A stretch of 64,000 nucleotides of DNA from Prorocentrum cordatum. Lineage: Eukaryota > Sar > Dinophyceae > Prorocentrales > Prorocentraceae. The notes beneath the pieces were generated by a model. That model saw only the letters and a list, made by a program, of their open reading frames with translations. It was not told where the DNA came from and made no database searches. A program made the translations under genes and the position numbers. Where the stretch lies: contig CAUYUJ010016497.1 in assembly GCA_963575745.1 (NCBI GenBank), positions 26,001-90,000 of the forward strand, in the 5' to 3' direction. This document shows positions 34,723-44,770 of the stretch, piece after piece (position 1 is the stretch's first letter; each line of letters opens with the position of its first letter).

Positions 34723-34861
34723 TGCTTGCCGTCGCCAGCCAGGGGGCGCGCGGCGACCACCCGGCCCCCGTTCTTGCAACGAGGCGCGCGGAAAACAGCG
34801 GGCCGGGAGGGCAGCGCCCCCACGCGCTAGCCTTGCCACGGCGAGGTCCCCGAATTTTCAA

Positions 34862-34998
34862 GCCGTGCGTGTCCCTCTACAGTAGTCAGAACATAGTCCA
34901 GGGACGATCTTTGGATAATTTGTTGAAGCGTTGTTGGATCATGTTTAGGGGTATTTTCCTGCTCGCCCAAAATCCGCCTGTAGGGGGACATGCCCGAC
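34862..34998 (-). mobile_element. Inverted-repeat element, family B, copy 1
   Basis: The left end GCCGTGCGTGTCCCTCTACAG and the complement of the right end (GTCGGGCATGTCC then CCCTACAG) match at about 17 of 21 positions. Inside, the minus strand carries GCGGATTTTGGGCGA, also found in the copies at 55563 and 59951. No target duplication is clear. It lies 19 bp from a family A element. Confidence 0.75.
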
Positions 34999-35017
34999 CT
35001 AGCTCTTCTTCCTTCTC

Positions 35018-35176
35018 TGAAGGGGCCCCAGGACACAGAAATACATACACACAAAGCAGGGTTCCCATATTTTCCTATATTTTCTGGGTTTCTGTCTTCC
35101 CCCCACTTCCCATAGTTTCCCCTATTTTCTGGGGAATCGACGATTAATTGTGTCTGTGTGTTTTTTCCCCTCCTGA
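35018..35176 (+). mobile_element. Small non-autonomous element, family A, copy 3
   Basis: It starts TGAAGGGGCCCC and ends CCCCTCCTGA. Perfect 5-bp duplication TTCTC at 35013-35017 and 35177-35181. 159 bp; the interior matches the other copies. Confidence 0.92.
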
Positions 35177-36419
35177 TTCTCCCCCTCCTGCTGCTTGTGC
35201 TCTCCTGCGCTCGCCCTCCCCGAGGAGCTCGAGGAGCTAACAGTGGCACTGCCAGTCCCCTGCAGGCGTCGGGCGCACGCTGACACGGTTGAGCGATCCA
35301 TGGATCTGGCGCGCGGGTGACGCTTCGGGCGGTGCCTTCCACGGGTCGGGAAGGCACCGGCCGAAGCGTGAGGCCAATGCCGCCTGACCTGGCGACGGAA
35401 GCGGCACCCGTCGCCAGTCCACGCGCCTTGGTCCATGCCTGTGCGTCCTCGAGGGAGGCCCTAGTCCGCCTGCTCCGTCAGCGGCGCAACCTCCCCCAAC
35501 AGCTCACCTGCCAGGAAGAAAACGAAGAATAAAAAAAAAGAAAAAGACGAATAAGACCAAGAAGAAGAAAAAGGGGAAGAAGTGGCGGACCACGCGTGGG
35601 CGGCCGCCTGCACGCGGGAGAGCGAATACCCACCGACGGTCACGCTGAGACGCCTGGGCGCCGGGGAACTCAGCCTTCACCAGCCCGGAAGCGACCTTCG
35701 GAGGCTGAGTTTGGCACAAACGATATGGCGCGATTTTCGAACGGCCAGGGGTCCGACCCTTCCACTCGGGGAGCCAAGGACAAAGCCAAGCGTCTCACTG
35801 GTTGCTTGCAAAACAGATCGTGGCAGCGTGCAGTCCTGACTATCAGATGGGACGCGGCCATGGGCGAGGGCGCTCAGGGCGAACTAGCCAACGGCACCTC
35901 GAACGCTCTGCTTGCGGAGGCCTATGCAAGCATCTGGATGGCTCGGATAAACTTCGAAAACCAGATCCTCCGCATTCCTGGACTCTCGATCTTCATCCTC
36001 CTCATTCTCCCTCTCCTTGAGGGCTAGGTTGAGGATCCAGATTCTGCTCATCCAGGATCTGCTCCAGCACATGCGTAGCAGCACGGAGGTACTACTGTAC
36101 CAATGTGCGGAACCAAACCGCAGCTGCTTCCTTTCAATCTCTTGACGCGCGGCCTGCAGCTGTAACAGCCCGAGCATTGGAGAAAACAAATTAGATCGTC
36201 GCACCTCTTGGTTTCACTCGTCCAATATTCCATTTCGAACCTCGATCCTCGCCCTCCTCATGGAGAAGGAGGAGGTGGAGCTCATCCCAGAGGAGGAGCA
36301 GGAGGACGAGATCAGCTGGGAGAAGGCGAGGGGCGCGTTCTGAACAGGACTTCGAAGGCTGCGCTGCAGTGGCGACGAAGAGCTTCCAGGAGGCCCAGGA
36401 ATAAAAGAAACCCAACACC
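35177..36419. other. No recognisable gene
   Basis: Overlapping frames on both strands, none with a motif. A purine-rich run of AAG/GAA lies at about 35515-35582. Confidence 0.35.
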
Positions 36420-36424
36420 TCGAA

Positions 36425-36442
36425 CCGACGAAGACGACGATA

Positions 36443-36488
<46 letters not shown>

Positions 36489-36502
36489 CGACGCTGACGC
36501 CT

Positions 36503-36535
<33 letters not shown>

Positions 36536-36594
36536 ACGACGACGACGACGGCGGCGGTGGCGACGACGGCGGCGGCGACGGCGACGGCGACGGC
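36425..36594. repeat. (GAC)n/(GGC)n triplet array
   Basis: GACGAC, then GCCGAC, then GGCGAC triplets; interrupted on its right by a family F element. Confidence 0.95.
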
Positions 36595-36772
36595 TTGGGT
36601 GTCGCGTGATGGGGGGGCGAAAAAGGAAGGGGGGGGGCAGCGAGGGCTGCAGGAAGGGGGCCCTTGAGGGCCCCCAAAGGGGCCCTTCAGGGCCCCAGAT
36701 AGGGACCTTCAGGGTCCGACAAGTGTACCTTTCTTCCGCCCTGCATATCGCCACTCATCAAGCGACGCCCAA
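36595..36772. mobile_element. Inverted-repeat element, family F, copy 1
   Basis: The left end TTGGGTGTCGCGTGATGGGG and the right end GCGACGCCCAA are inverted repeats. ACGGC flanks both sides (36590-36594 and 36773-36777), but this lies in a GACGGC repeat, so the duplication is not independent proof. The interior has GGGCAGCGAGGGCTGCAGG and repeated GGGGCCCTTCAGGGCCCC palindromes. Relatives: 55386-55505 and about 61600-61734. Confidence 0.75.
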
Positions 36773-36804
36773 ACGGCGACGGCGAGGGAGGGACAGAGGG
36801 CCTC

Positions 36805-36812
36805 GCCAGGAT

Positions 36813-36859
<47 letters not shown>

Positions 36860-36905
36860 TCGGCGGCGGCGGTGGCGGCGGCGTCGTCGTCGTCGTCGTC
36901 GGTTC
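36805..36905. repeat. (GTC)n/(GGC)n triplet array
   Basis: GTCGGC then GTCGTC triplets; inverted with respect to the GAC array at 36425-36594. Confidence 0.95.
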
Positions 36906-37049
36906 GAGGGGCCCAGGGCCTCGCCAGGATCTGCTCCAGCTGCCCCTTCTCCTCCTCCGCCGCCCTCAAGTCCTCCTCCGCCAGCCCGGCGCTCCTGCAC
37001 GCTCGCTGCAGGGCTCGCTGCAGGGCTCGCTGCAGGGCTTGAGGGCGCT

Positions 37050-37450
37050 GGCCCTCACTCTTCCTCCACCTGCTGCTGCTGCTGCTGCTGCTCCTCCTCC
37101 TCCTCCTCACTGCCTCCTCTTCCTCCGACTCCGCCTTCTCTTCCTCCTTCTCCACCTCCTGCTCCTCCTCCTCCTCCTCCTCCTCTTCTTCCTGATCCTC
37201 CTCCTCCTCCTGCTCCTTCTCCCCCTCCCCCTCCTCCTCCCCCTCCTCCCAATCCCCCTCCTGCTCATCCGCCTCCTCCTCCTCCTCCTCCTCCTGCTCC
37301 TGCTCCTCCTCCTCCTCTGCCCTCTTCCCCTCTCCCCCTCTCCCCCTCTCCCTCCTCCTCCTCCTCCTCCTCCTCCTCCTCCTCCTCCCCTCCTCCTCCT
37401 CCTCCACCCCCTCCTCCTCCTCCTCCCCTCCTCCTCCTCCTCCTCCTCCT

Positions 37451-37481
<31 letters not shown>

Positions 37482-37520
37482 CTCCCCCTCCTCTTCCCCC
37501 TCCTCCGCCTCCTCCTGGGA
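37050..37520. repeat. Long (CTC)n triplet array
   Basis: About 470 bp of CTC/CCT with occasional TGC, CCC and TTC, the longest such tract in the window. Confidence 0.97.
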
Positions 37521-37639
37521 ATTTGGAGTTCGAGTGTAGAGAATCGAGAATCGAGGTATGGGAGCGGTTCAGTGAACATTTCGGGGCGCCCTCGTCGACA
37601 CGGCTAGATTCCTCTCGAAAGGATGGGAGTGGGGGCTAT

Positions 37640-37866
37640 TTCTCCTCTTCCTTATCCTCCTCCTTCTCCTCCTGCCCCTCCTCGTCCAGTTCCTCCTCCA
37701 TTTTCTCGTCCTCCGTGTCATCCTCCTTCTCCTCTCCCTACATTCCTTCTCCTCCTACTCCATTCCCTCCGTCGTTCTTCCTACTCCACTCCCTCCATCC
37801 CTCTTCCCTGGTAGCCCCTATCCCTTAGATCACTCATCCTCCTTCTCCTCCTCCTCCTCCTCCTCC

Positions 37867-37899
<33 letters not shown>

Positions 37900-38012
37900 G
37901 CATCATCATCCCCCTCCTCTTCTGGTGGAAAGAGAACGCACCACCACCAGCACCACCACCACAGCCACCACAACCACCACCATCACCACCACCACCACCA
38001 CCGCCTGTTGAG
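37640..38012. repeat. CTC, CAT and CAC triplet tracts
   Basis: CTC-rich sequence to 37870, then (ATC)n near 37870-37900 and (CAC)n near 37940-38012. Confidence 0.95.
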
Positions 38013-38117
38013 CGCTTTTACTCTAGCCGTCTTCAAGTCCCACCAGCCCTCTGGCCGTAGGTGGTCTAGGGAGGTTTCTCTTCCAACCTCATTTCTTCCC
38101 CTTCGGGGAGGGGTTTG

Positions 38118-38330
38118 TCACTGTTCCTTATTAATATACACCCCCTCCCCCAGACGACCGGGTGCCAACCCGAAACCATGCCGACACCATGCCGACCCGC
38201 CCCCCACCATCCTTGTCAAAAACAATACAAACCGCACTCTGCCTCCACATGTGGAACAAGCGCGGCCAACCCGATGCGCCCCCCCCCCCCACAACATCCC
38301 TTTCAAAAAACAATGCGAAGTACACTTTGG
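38118..38330. repeat. Duplicated segment, copy 1
   Basis: From TCACTGTTCCTTATTAATAT to AAGTACACTTTGG it matches 38968-39163 at high identity, in the same orientation, with small indels. Confidence 0.85.
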
Positions 38331-38610
38331 GGCAAAGTCTCGAGTCATGTTCGTGAGGCCCGCGAGCATTTTGTATTGTGTTTGACAAGGGCGGCGGGGG
38401 TGTCAGCATATTCCCTGCTGGGCGCAGGGCTACCATCCCTGACAAAAACAATACAACATGCACCTCGCGGCTAAATCTGAATCGTGCGCGACCAAGCGGT
38501 TTTTGACAAGGACGGCGGGGGTGGTGGTGCGTGGCCTGCTCTGCGCAGGCCTACCAGACACAATGATGGGCATCAGTTTTCGACAAGGATGGCGGGGGCC
38601 GACATGTTTC
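38195..38610. repeat. Cluster of direct and inverted 28-bp motifs
   Basis: The motif CCATCCYTGTCAAAAACAAT occurs forward near 38205, 38290 and 38431, and reversed near 38370-38400, 38497-38525 and 38573-38598. Neighbouring pairs can form hairpins. Confidence 0.78.
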
Positions 38611-38840
38611 CCGATGTGTGCTGTCACGTGCGCAGGCGCACCTGACGCACTCTGCACGTGCCCCGAACGCGGCGCACCTGGCGCTTCTGGAGTGTGCGGC
38701 ACACCTGGCGCACTCGGAGCACGTGGCGCATCTGGCGCACCATGCGTGCCTGGCACGCTCGGGCCCCAGGGGTGCCTGGCGCGCGTGGCGCCCCTGTCAC
38801 GCGTGGCACACCTCGCCCAAACGTCGCGTTCCTGGGGTCG
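38611..38840. repeat. Degenerate GGCGCACCTGGC short tandem repeat
   Basis: Units of about 12-15 bp (GGCGCACCTGGCGC, GTGGCGCATCTGGCGC) in tandem; no gene. Confidence 0.8.
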
Positions 38841-38967
38841 GCTTTGGTTCCCAGTAGCTGCCCATCCAAAAACGACCGCTGAACATGCTCAGGCTCGGGC
38901 GTTAATTTTGTGTAGGTACGGCGGGTGGGAATGAACTCGACGGTTTCCGGGCGGGTGGGTAGCTTGA

Positions 38968-39163
38968 TCACTGTTCCCTATTAATCTACACCCCCTCCCC
39001 CAGGCGACTGGGAGCCAACCAGGAACAATGCGCCCCCCCCCACACCATCCCTTGCAAAACAACATGCAAAACACACTCTGCCTCCAAATCCGGAGCATGC
39101 GCAGCGAACCCGATGCGGTCTCCCCCCACCATCCCTGTCAAAAACGAATAGAAAGTACACTTG
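38968..39163. repeat. Duplicated segment, copy 2
   Basis: Matches 38118-38330 from TCACTGTTCCCTATTAATCT to GTACACTTGG, and runs directly into the GGC array. Confidence 0.85.
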
Positions 39164-39470
39164 GCGGCGGCGGCGGTTGCGGCGGCTGCGGCGGGGGCAG
39201 CGGATGCGGCGGCTGCGGCGGTGGCGGCGGCGGTGGCGGCGGCGGCGGCGGCGGCGGGGGCGGCGGCGGCAGCGGTGGCGGCAGCGGCTGCGGCGGCAGC
39301 GGCTGCGGCGGCGGCGATTCGGCAGCGGGGGCGGCGGCGGCGGAGGCGGCGGCGGCGGCGGCGGCGGCGGCGTGGCGGCGGCGGCGGCGGCGGCGGCGGC
39401 GCGGCGGCGGCGGCGCGGCGGCGGCGGGCGGCGGCGGCGGAGGCAGCGGCGGCGGCGGCGGACTCGCCCC
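39160..39470. repeat. (GGC)n triplet array
   Basis: About 310 bp of GGC/GCG with scattered TGC and AGC. It produces poly-Ala, poly-Gly and poly-Arg frames, none believed. Confidence 0.97.
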
Positions 39471-39774
39471 CAGTAGCTGCCCATCCAAAAACGACAGCTG
39501 AATATGCTGCGGCTCGGGCCAGGCTCGGGTGCTGCGTATGTGTTGGGAGGGCGGGTGGGAGTGAGCGAGACGGCTTGCGGGCGGGGAGGGAATCTTGACC
39601 CCCCCCCTTCCCCCCTCCCCTGGACCTGGACGGGGGGGGCGCGACGCGTTGGAGCGTCCACAACGGCCTCGGTGAGGATGCCAAAATCATGGGTTCCACT
39701 AGGGTTTGGGCCCCATTTGAACTTTTTTTGGGGGGGCTAACAAAAAACTCCCCTCTTCTTTGATCGATCTCCTC

Positions 39775-40075
39775 CAAGATGGCCCCAAGAGTGCCCCTAA
39801 AGTTCCCAAGAGCGCCCCAGGAGGGCCCCAAGAGGCGCCCGGGCGGCCCCAAGAGGCCCCCAAGAGGCTCCCAAGATACCCCCAAGAGGCCCCCAAAAGA
39901 CTTCAACCTGATCCCCGAGGCACCTAAGATGCCCCCCAGACGCTCCAAATGGCCCCCCCCCCCAGGCACCCAAGACGCCCAAGAGCCCCCCAAGACCGCC
40001 AAGAGACACCCAAGACGTCCCAAGAGGCCACCACGAAACGCCAAAGTGATATCCCAAGAGGTTCAGCGAGGCATC
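39775..40075. repeat. Degenerate CCAAGAGG-type array, third locus
   Basis: Units such as GGCCCCAAGAGGCGCCC and CCCAAGACGCCC, same family and orientation as 3.1-4.4 kb and 12.7-13.3 kb, here without the conserved spacer. Confidence 0.85.
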
Positions 40076-40099
40076 CAAAAGCCTGTGGCCGTTTTGCTC

Positions 40100-40300
40100 G
40101 CCCTTTTCCTCCTCCTCCTCCTGATGCTCCTTCCTCCTACTCTTTCTATTCATCCTCCTCTTCCCCCTCCTCCTCATCATCATCCTCATGCTCCTCCTGC
40201 TCCTCATCATCATCAGTATCATCACCAACGTTGTCATCATTATCAGCAGCAGCAGCATCATCATCAACACCATCATCATATTAACCGTTATTCTCCCCAC
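40100..40300. repeat. CTC and CAT triplet tracts
   Basis: CTC/CCT followed by (ATC)n and CAG/CAT triplets. Confidence 0.93.
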
Positions 40301-42395
40301 TCCCTCATCCATCCATCCAGTATCCGTCTTCTCCTTCTCCCTTCTTCGCACGGTTCGGCCGTCCACCTCTGTGCCCCCGCACTTCCCTGATCACCTCGGC
40401 TCGCCTGGACATCATTCTGGATGGGCTGGTGGGGATACTTTTTTGATCGCGAGCGCACCGGGAGACGCCAGCCGCAGTCAAAGAGTCGCAGAAAGCAGGC
40501 TGCGAGCGAATTGCGAGCTGGCGGGGTACTTTTTGGTCGCAGCTGCAGGCCGACGAGCCGACAGCGTCAGTGGAGCAGCACGGGCCGCGAGCACCCTAAT
40601 TGCCAGCGCGCGCCGCGCAGGCAGACTAAACCTACCGCCGAGGGAAGCTGCGCCAGGGCAGAGCTGCGCCGAGGGGTGGGCGCTGCCAGCTGCGGAGGCG
40701 GCGGGGAGTTGCAACGCGCGAGTACAATAGGAGCGAGATCGCCAGACACGGGAATGATCGCCACCGGGCGCAAGAGGACAGAGAGGCAGACCGCCAGGGG
40801 ACGCGCTGGGCTGGCCGAGAAGGCCAAACCACTCCTGCGAGACACGGCGACCAGAACCCCAGGGGCCAGCTGAAGACCAGAGCCAAGGGTGTGCAAGCAC
40901 TGCTGGAACCGGCCAGAACTCGCGAGACCTGACGCCAGGGCGCACTCGGAACCACGAGACGGAGAGAGCACGCGGCCAGGCACCAGGCGCCAGCACTGCG
41001 GCTGAGGAGGGCGAATCCCAGCACCAGCGGCGGAGTTAAAGCCAAACGCGGCCAAGCCGACCGGTGTCTGGGGACCAGGGCCCGAAGTGTGCGCGCACGT
41101 GTGCCGGGGCTGGTCAAGACGCGCGAGTCGCTGACGTTAGGGCCAGAGCCGGGGAAACCGCGCCAGGCCGTGGCGGGACCCGGGCAGAAACCAGATGGAG
41201 AACGACACTGAGACGGCCAAGGCCGCAAGGCACGTCGCGCCCCGCCCCAGCGGAGACAGCGCGCCCGGCATTGATGGCAACTGGGGGCCGGCGCCCCATG
41301 GGCGGGGGGCCGAGCCAGTGGCCGAGCAGGGGCCGCGGCGGCCCAGGGGGGCCGAAGCTGAGAAACCGGGTCAGGCCATGACCAAGTCCAGGCGTCGGCC
41401 GGAGTAAAACCCAGGCCATGGCCGATGGGCGCGCTGAACCCGCCCCAGCGGGCCCCGCGAGCCCAGCATTGACGGTGCCCGGGGGGCATCTCAAGGGCGA
41501 GGGGCATTGCCGGGCGCCGCCGAGGTTCTCGCCGCGCGACCCAGGGCTGCCAGCGGGGGCTGAAGGCCACTGCCGCCAGGCGAGGTGAGAGCTGGTATAG
41601 CACGCGGTCAATGACAAGCATGCTGCGCGCTGTGCACAGCGCCGCGTCGACTGCATCTGTCCACCGCCCGCGCAACGCGCCGCGGGGGGCAGCGCCAAGG
41701 CCAGGCTCACTTGCGCACGGGGGGCCGGCCAGGCACTGTGGGCGACCTGAGTCGACGGCAGCGCGCTCCAACTAAGTGACTGATGCCTGGCATGAGAGGG
41801 GGGCCTCAGGGCCGCGGGCGAAGCAAGTGCTGGGAGTGCTGCCAGGGTCGTCTAACGGTCGCACGGTTGGTGCGGAGGGGGGGCAGACGAGTGCGGGGAC
41901 GCGGTGCGCCGTGACACCACCGTGCCGGCTGCGTCTGTTCCCCGCCTGGACAGCGCGCCGCTGGGCCCAGGCACTGAGCCGCCGCAATCGTCGGCAGCAT
42001 GCTCCCGCCCAGAAACTGACTTGCCTAGCGCGAAAGGAGCCCCCCCAGGCCGCGGGCGAGACAAAGTGCTGGAAAAGCTGCCAAGGACGACTAACGGTCG
42101 CAGGGTTGGCGAGGAGAGGCGGGGGGGGGCACGGCGGGAAGGCGGGCCCGGGGCGGGGCAGAGGTGCCCAGCCGAGGGCGCGCATCTGCAGCGAGGGCTG
42201 CCGGGGACGACTAACGGTCGCACTGTCGGCGAAGACAGCAAAGAATGAGACGCGCTGAGATATTAGCCAGGGGCGTGAGCAGAGCTGTATTGACAGACGG
42301 TCACCATCGTTGAGCGCAGACATCGGCCGAATGGCCCCTTGCCGTGGAAGCCGAATTCCACCTGGTTCTCTTGTCGTCATGGTAGGCGCTGTCCC
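40301..42395. repeat. GC-rich region with imperfect tandem repeats
   Basis: TCTAACGGTCGCA or ACTAACGGTCGCA recurs at about 41851, 42090 and 42210, with shared flanks GTGCTGG...GCTGCC before it (spacing about 240 and 120 bp). Between 40.9 and 41.7 kb, looser repeats of CCAGGCC and GCCCCAGCGG words occur. Long minus-strand frames (40632-41771, 41772-42380) run through but show no family motif. Confidence 0.6.
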
Positions 42396-42528
42396 TACGC
42401 GTTTTTAAACACACTTTTACACGCCCCCTTTAAACGTTCAGATAGCCGCCTCAACTGTACTTTAGGAGTAGGGCTAGCTCGTTCTCTCTCGTGCTTGCCC
42501 CTCCGCTCCTTGCGCTAAGTTTCGGCTC
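42396..42528 (+). repeat. Split direct repeat A1
   Basis: 133 bp from TACGCGTTTTTAAACACAC to GCTAAGTTTCGGCTC. No difference from A2 in my reading. Confidence 0.95.
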
Positions 42529-42834
42529 GAGAAGCGGGTTTCGCGGGCGAGGCCCGCGCTCGAGCCATCAGAGAGGGGTAGCTTCCAGCCCCTGCTCGCC
42601 CCGAGCCCGACAGGCTCGGGCGCCGCCCCGACGCCGGCCATCGGGCGTCCCGGCTGGCTGCTGGTGGCGGCGCTCGCCCTCTGCGAGCTCGACGGGCTGC
42701 TGGAGTTCGTCGGCGGCCGCCAGGAGAAGGCCGAGGAGGTCCTGGTCGAGCCGCTCGACCCCGCGGGCGGCGCCGGGTGGACAGGCTCGCCGGCAGGGTT
42801 CATGGCGCCCTGGAGCAGGTGGAACCGCGTCTAA
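42529..42834 (+). other. Open segment in frame with ORF1, ended by TAA
   Basis: This stretch is in the same frame as ORF1 and reads like protein: GRPGWLLVAALALCELDGLL (hydrophobic), then FVGGRQEKAEEVLVEPLD and GFMAPWSRWNRV, then TAA at 42832-42834. No ATG lies before the hydrophobic part. It could be the original N terminus of ORF1 cut off by a nonsense change, a short leader peptide using a non-ATG start, or chance in GC-rich DNA. Confidence 0.4.
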
Positions 42835-42867
42835 ATCCAGACGCAGGGGAGGAACACGGGCGTGGTG

Positions 42868-44487
42868 ATGCTGCTCGTGAGCCGCGTCGGCCCGGGGACC
42901 TCGCTGGCGTGGGCCGCGATCGATCCCGCGAAGCGCGTGCAGATCATAAACCTTCGGGACAAGGCGCGGATGCTGCCGCGCCCGAAGAAGGGGGTGACCT
43001 GGACCGAGCATCCAGGGCTGACCGAGAAGGAGAGGGAGCAGGCCATCATAGCTGCGGAGCGGCTCATCGTGCGCCACGAGCTGGGCCAGGCTGGCGCCGA
43101 GAGCGCCAAAGCGAACACGACGAAGGGGAAGAAGGCGAGCTCGAAGACCAAGGTGGCGTCCTGGTTCGGAAAAGGGCTCGTGTCGACCGTGGTGACGGCC
43201 TGGGCCCACAAGACGTGGGGCGGTACGGCGGCGGCGTTTTTCGTGGGCTGGAGGTTGTGGCGGTGGCTGCACCTCGGGTCCTTCTTCGCCGCGGGGTACC
43301 ACACCATCTCCGCGGGGATGCAGGCGATCGAGGACCTGGACAACTTCCGTGAGTTCGTTGGCGAGCTGTGCGAGTCAGGCGACCTTGAGCTTTGCGCGGC
43401 GTATCTGGGCTGCCTCCTCATCGGGATCTACGCGGTCTGGACCTACGGATGCTCCTGCAGAAAGGAGGGCGACTCGGACAGCGACTCAGGCTCGGACTCG
43501 GACAGCGGGTCAGTGCACGCTGGCGAGGACGTGAGCGACGTGAGTGGTGACGAGCGTGACGCCAAGACCCTGTTCGCGGAGTTGGCTCGTGGGCAATCAG
43601 ACTTGGCCGACGCGGTGGGCATGCTGAAGTCGAGGCTGGACGTCGGTGGCGGCGCGGGGGCGGGCCCGGCCTGCGGCGGCGGGGCTCTGGCGTCGGACCC
43701 AGGGCTGCCTCTTCCGCCCCCCGCGGAGCCGCCGCCGCCCAGAGTGGGCGAGCCCAGCACGGCCGAGGTGGACGCGTTCATCAAGAAGTTGACGGAGCAC
43801 GAGGAGCTGGTGCAGCGCGACTCGGGCTTGAGCACCCGGGCGCAGGCGGGATCGCCTACGCCGAGTTCGAGCGCAGCGTCCTGGGAGAAGATCGGGGACC
43901 TGGGCGAGCTCGACGACCCCTTGAAGGACCAGATCGTTCAGCTGAAGGAGGAGTCGCGGAACCCGAAGGAGAGCCTGCTGACGACGCTGGAGAAGTACCG
44001 CCGCGTGGCGGGCTCCCCCGTGGGCGGGATCAAGGCCCGCGTGGCGCCGACGGTGTTGGCGAAGCTCTACAAGGGCGGGCGGAGCGCCCGCGTGGAGACG
44101 CAGGAGTGGCTCCGCTCCAAGAAGCTGCAGGAGCTGAACATGCTGGCGCTGGTCCTCGACAGGATGATGAGCCAGGGGCAGTGCGACGAGTTGATCAACT
44201 CGCAGGCCGCGGAGGTGACCTGCTTGCGCCTCTACTCGGCCTGGAAGGCCTACGAGCGGGTGCAGTGCAAGAGCGACTGGCAGAGGCCGAAGGCGCAGCA
44301 CGGCGGCAAGTGGCGCTCCAAGGTCGATTGGAGTCTGGCGGAGGAGTACCTGCGCCTCGACGGGGACCCCAACAGCGAGAACAGGGGGGCCGACGACGAG
44401 GTGCTGGAGAAGCTCAGGCGGCGGACGATCCTCAACAAGCACCTGGGCGAGGTGCGTTCGGGGCAGCCCGCCGGCGACGACGAATAG
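42868..44487 (+). CDS. ORF1 of the recombinase retroelement (Gag-position protein)
   Basis: 539 residues from the first ATG, which overlaps an upstream TGA as TGATG. I recognise no family. Visible features: a basic segment near residue 80 (TTKGKKASSKTK), a hydrophobic aromatic stretch near 110-150 (FFVGWRLWRWLHLGSFFAAG), a second hydrophobic stretch near 172-196 (AAYLGCLLIGIYAVWTYGC), an acidic Ser/Asp run (DSDSDSGSDSDSGS), a Pro-rich linker and a long charged helical C-terminal part. By position it should be the Gag equivalent that packages element RNA, but the two possible membrane segments are unusual for Gag. The frame is intact. Confidence 0.72.
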   Translation: MLLVSRVGPGTSLAWAAIDPAKRVQIINLRDKARMLPRPKKGVTWTEHPGLTEKEREQAIIAAERLIVRHELGQAGAESAKANTTKGKKASSKTKVASWFGKGLVSTVVTAWAHKTWGGTAAAFFVGWRLWRWLHLGSFFAAGYHTISAGMQAIEDLDNFREFVGELCESGDLELCAAYLGCLLIGIYAVWTYGCSCRKEGDSDSDSGSDSDSGSVHAGEDVSDVSGDERDAKTLFAELARGQSDLADAVGMLKSRLDVGGGAGAGPACGGGALASDPGLPLPPPAEPPPPRVGEPSTAEVDAFIKKLTEHEELVQRDSGLSTRAQAGSPTPSSSAASWEKIGDLGELDDPLKDQIVQLKEESRNPKESLLTTLEKYRRVAGSPVGGIKARVAPTVLAKLYKGGRSARVETQEWLRSKKLQELNMLALVLDRMMSQGQCDELINSQAAEVTCLRLYSAWKAYERVQCKSDWQRPKAQHGGKWRSKVDWSLAEEYLRLDGDPNSENRGADDEVLEKLRRRTILNKHLGEVRSGQPAGDDE

Positions 44488-44770
44488 GTTGCGGCCGGAG
44501 CTATCGTGGTGTGCTCTGGCCAAGGCCTGAGGGGTCAATCCTCTCTACCACGGCCGCGGCGGCGAGCCGCTTTCGTGCCGAGCTTCCTGCTGGACACGTC
44601 TTTCGGTTGGTGGTGCTACATCGGGCTGGTGAGCTTCCTGACGATCGGTTGTGGGGTCTTCCACGGCGGCGTCGGTGCGTCGAGGCCTTTCTTGTACTTA
44701 GAGCCTCGCGCCGTTCTGTGGCGAGCTGGCTTTCCCGTACGTCGGAGCGCAGGTCGCTCGGTGGTCCCAG
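44488..44770 (+). other. Inter-ORF region of the recombinase retroelement
   Basis: Between the ORF1 stop and the first ATG of the RT frame. The recombinase frame is already open here from 44506 and encodes a hydrophobic stretch (SFGWWCYIGLVSFLTIGCG), followed further on by a very acidic part (about 44860-45060), which may be the true N terminus of the polyprotein. Confidence 0.4.

Noticed and set aside
33571-35147. Asp- and Arg-rich frames of 300-400 codons
   Set aside because: Triplet arrays GAC, GTC and CTC read in different frames.
36606-37607. Proline-rich 333-codon frame
   Set aside because: Entirely CTC triplet repeat.
38986-40044. 352-codon Ala-rich minus-strand frame
   Set aside because: Product of the GGC array and the CCAAGAGG-type array.
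43597-44538. 313-codon minus-strand frame under ORF1
   Set aside because: Shadow of the plus-strand ORF1; no motif and odd His/Leu-rich composition.
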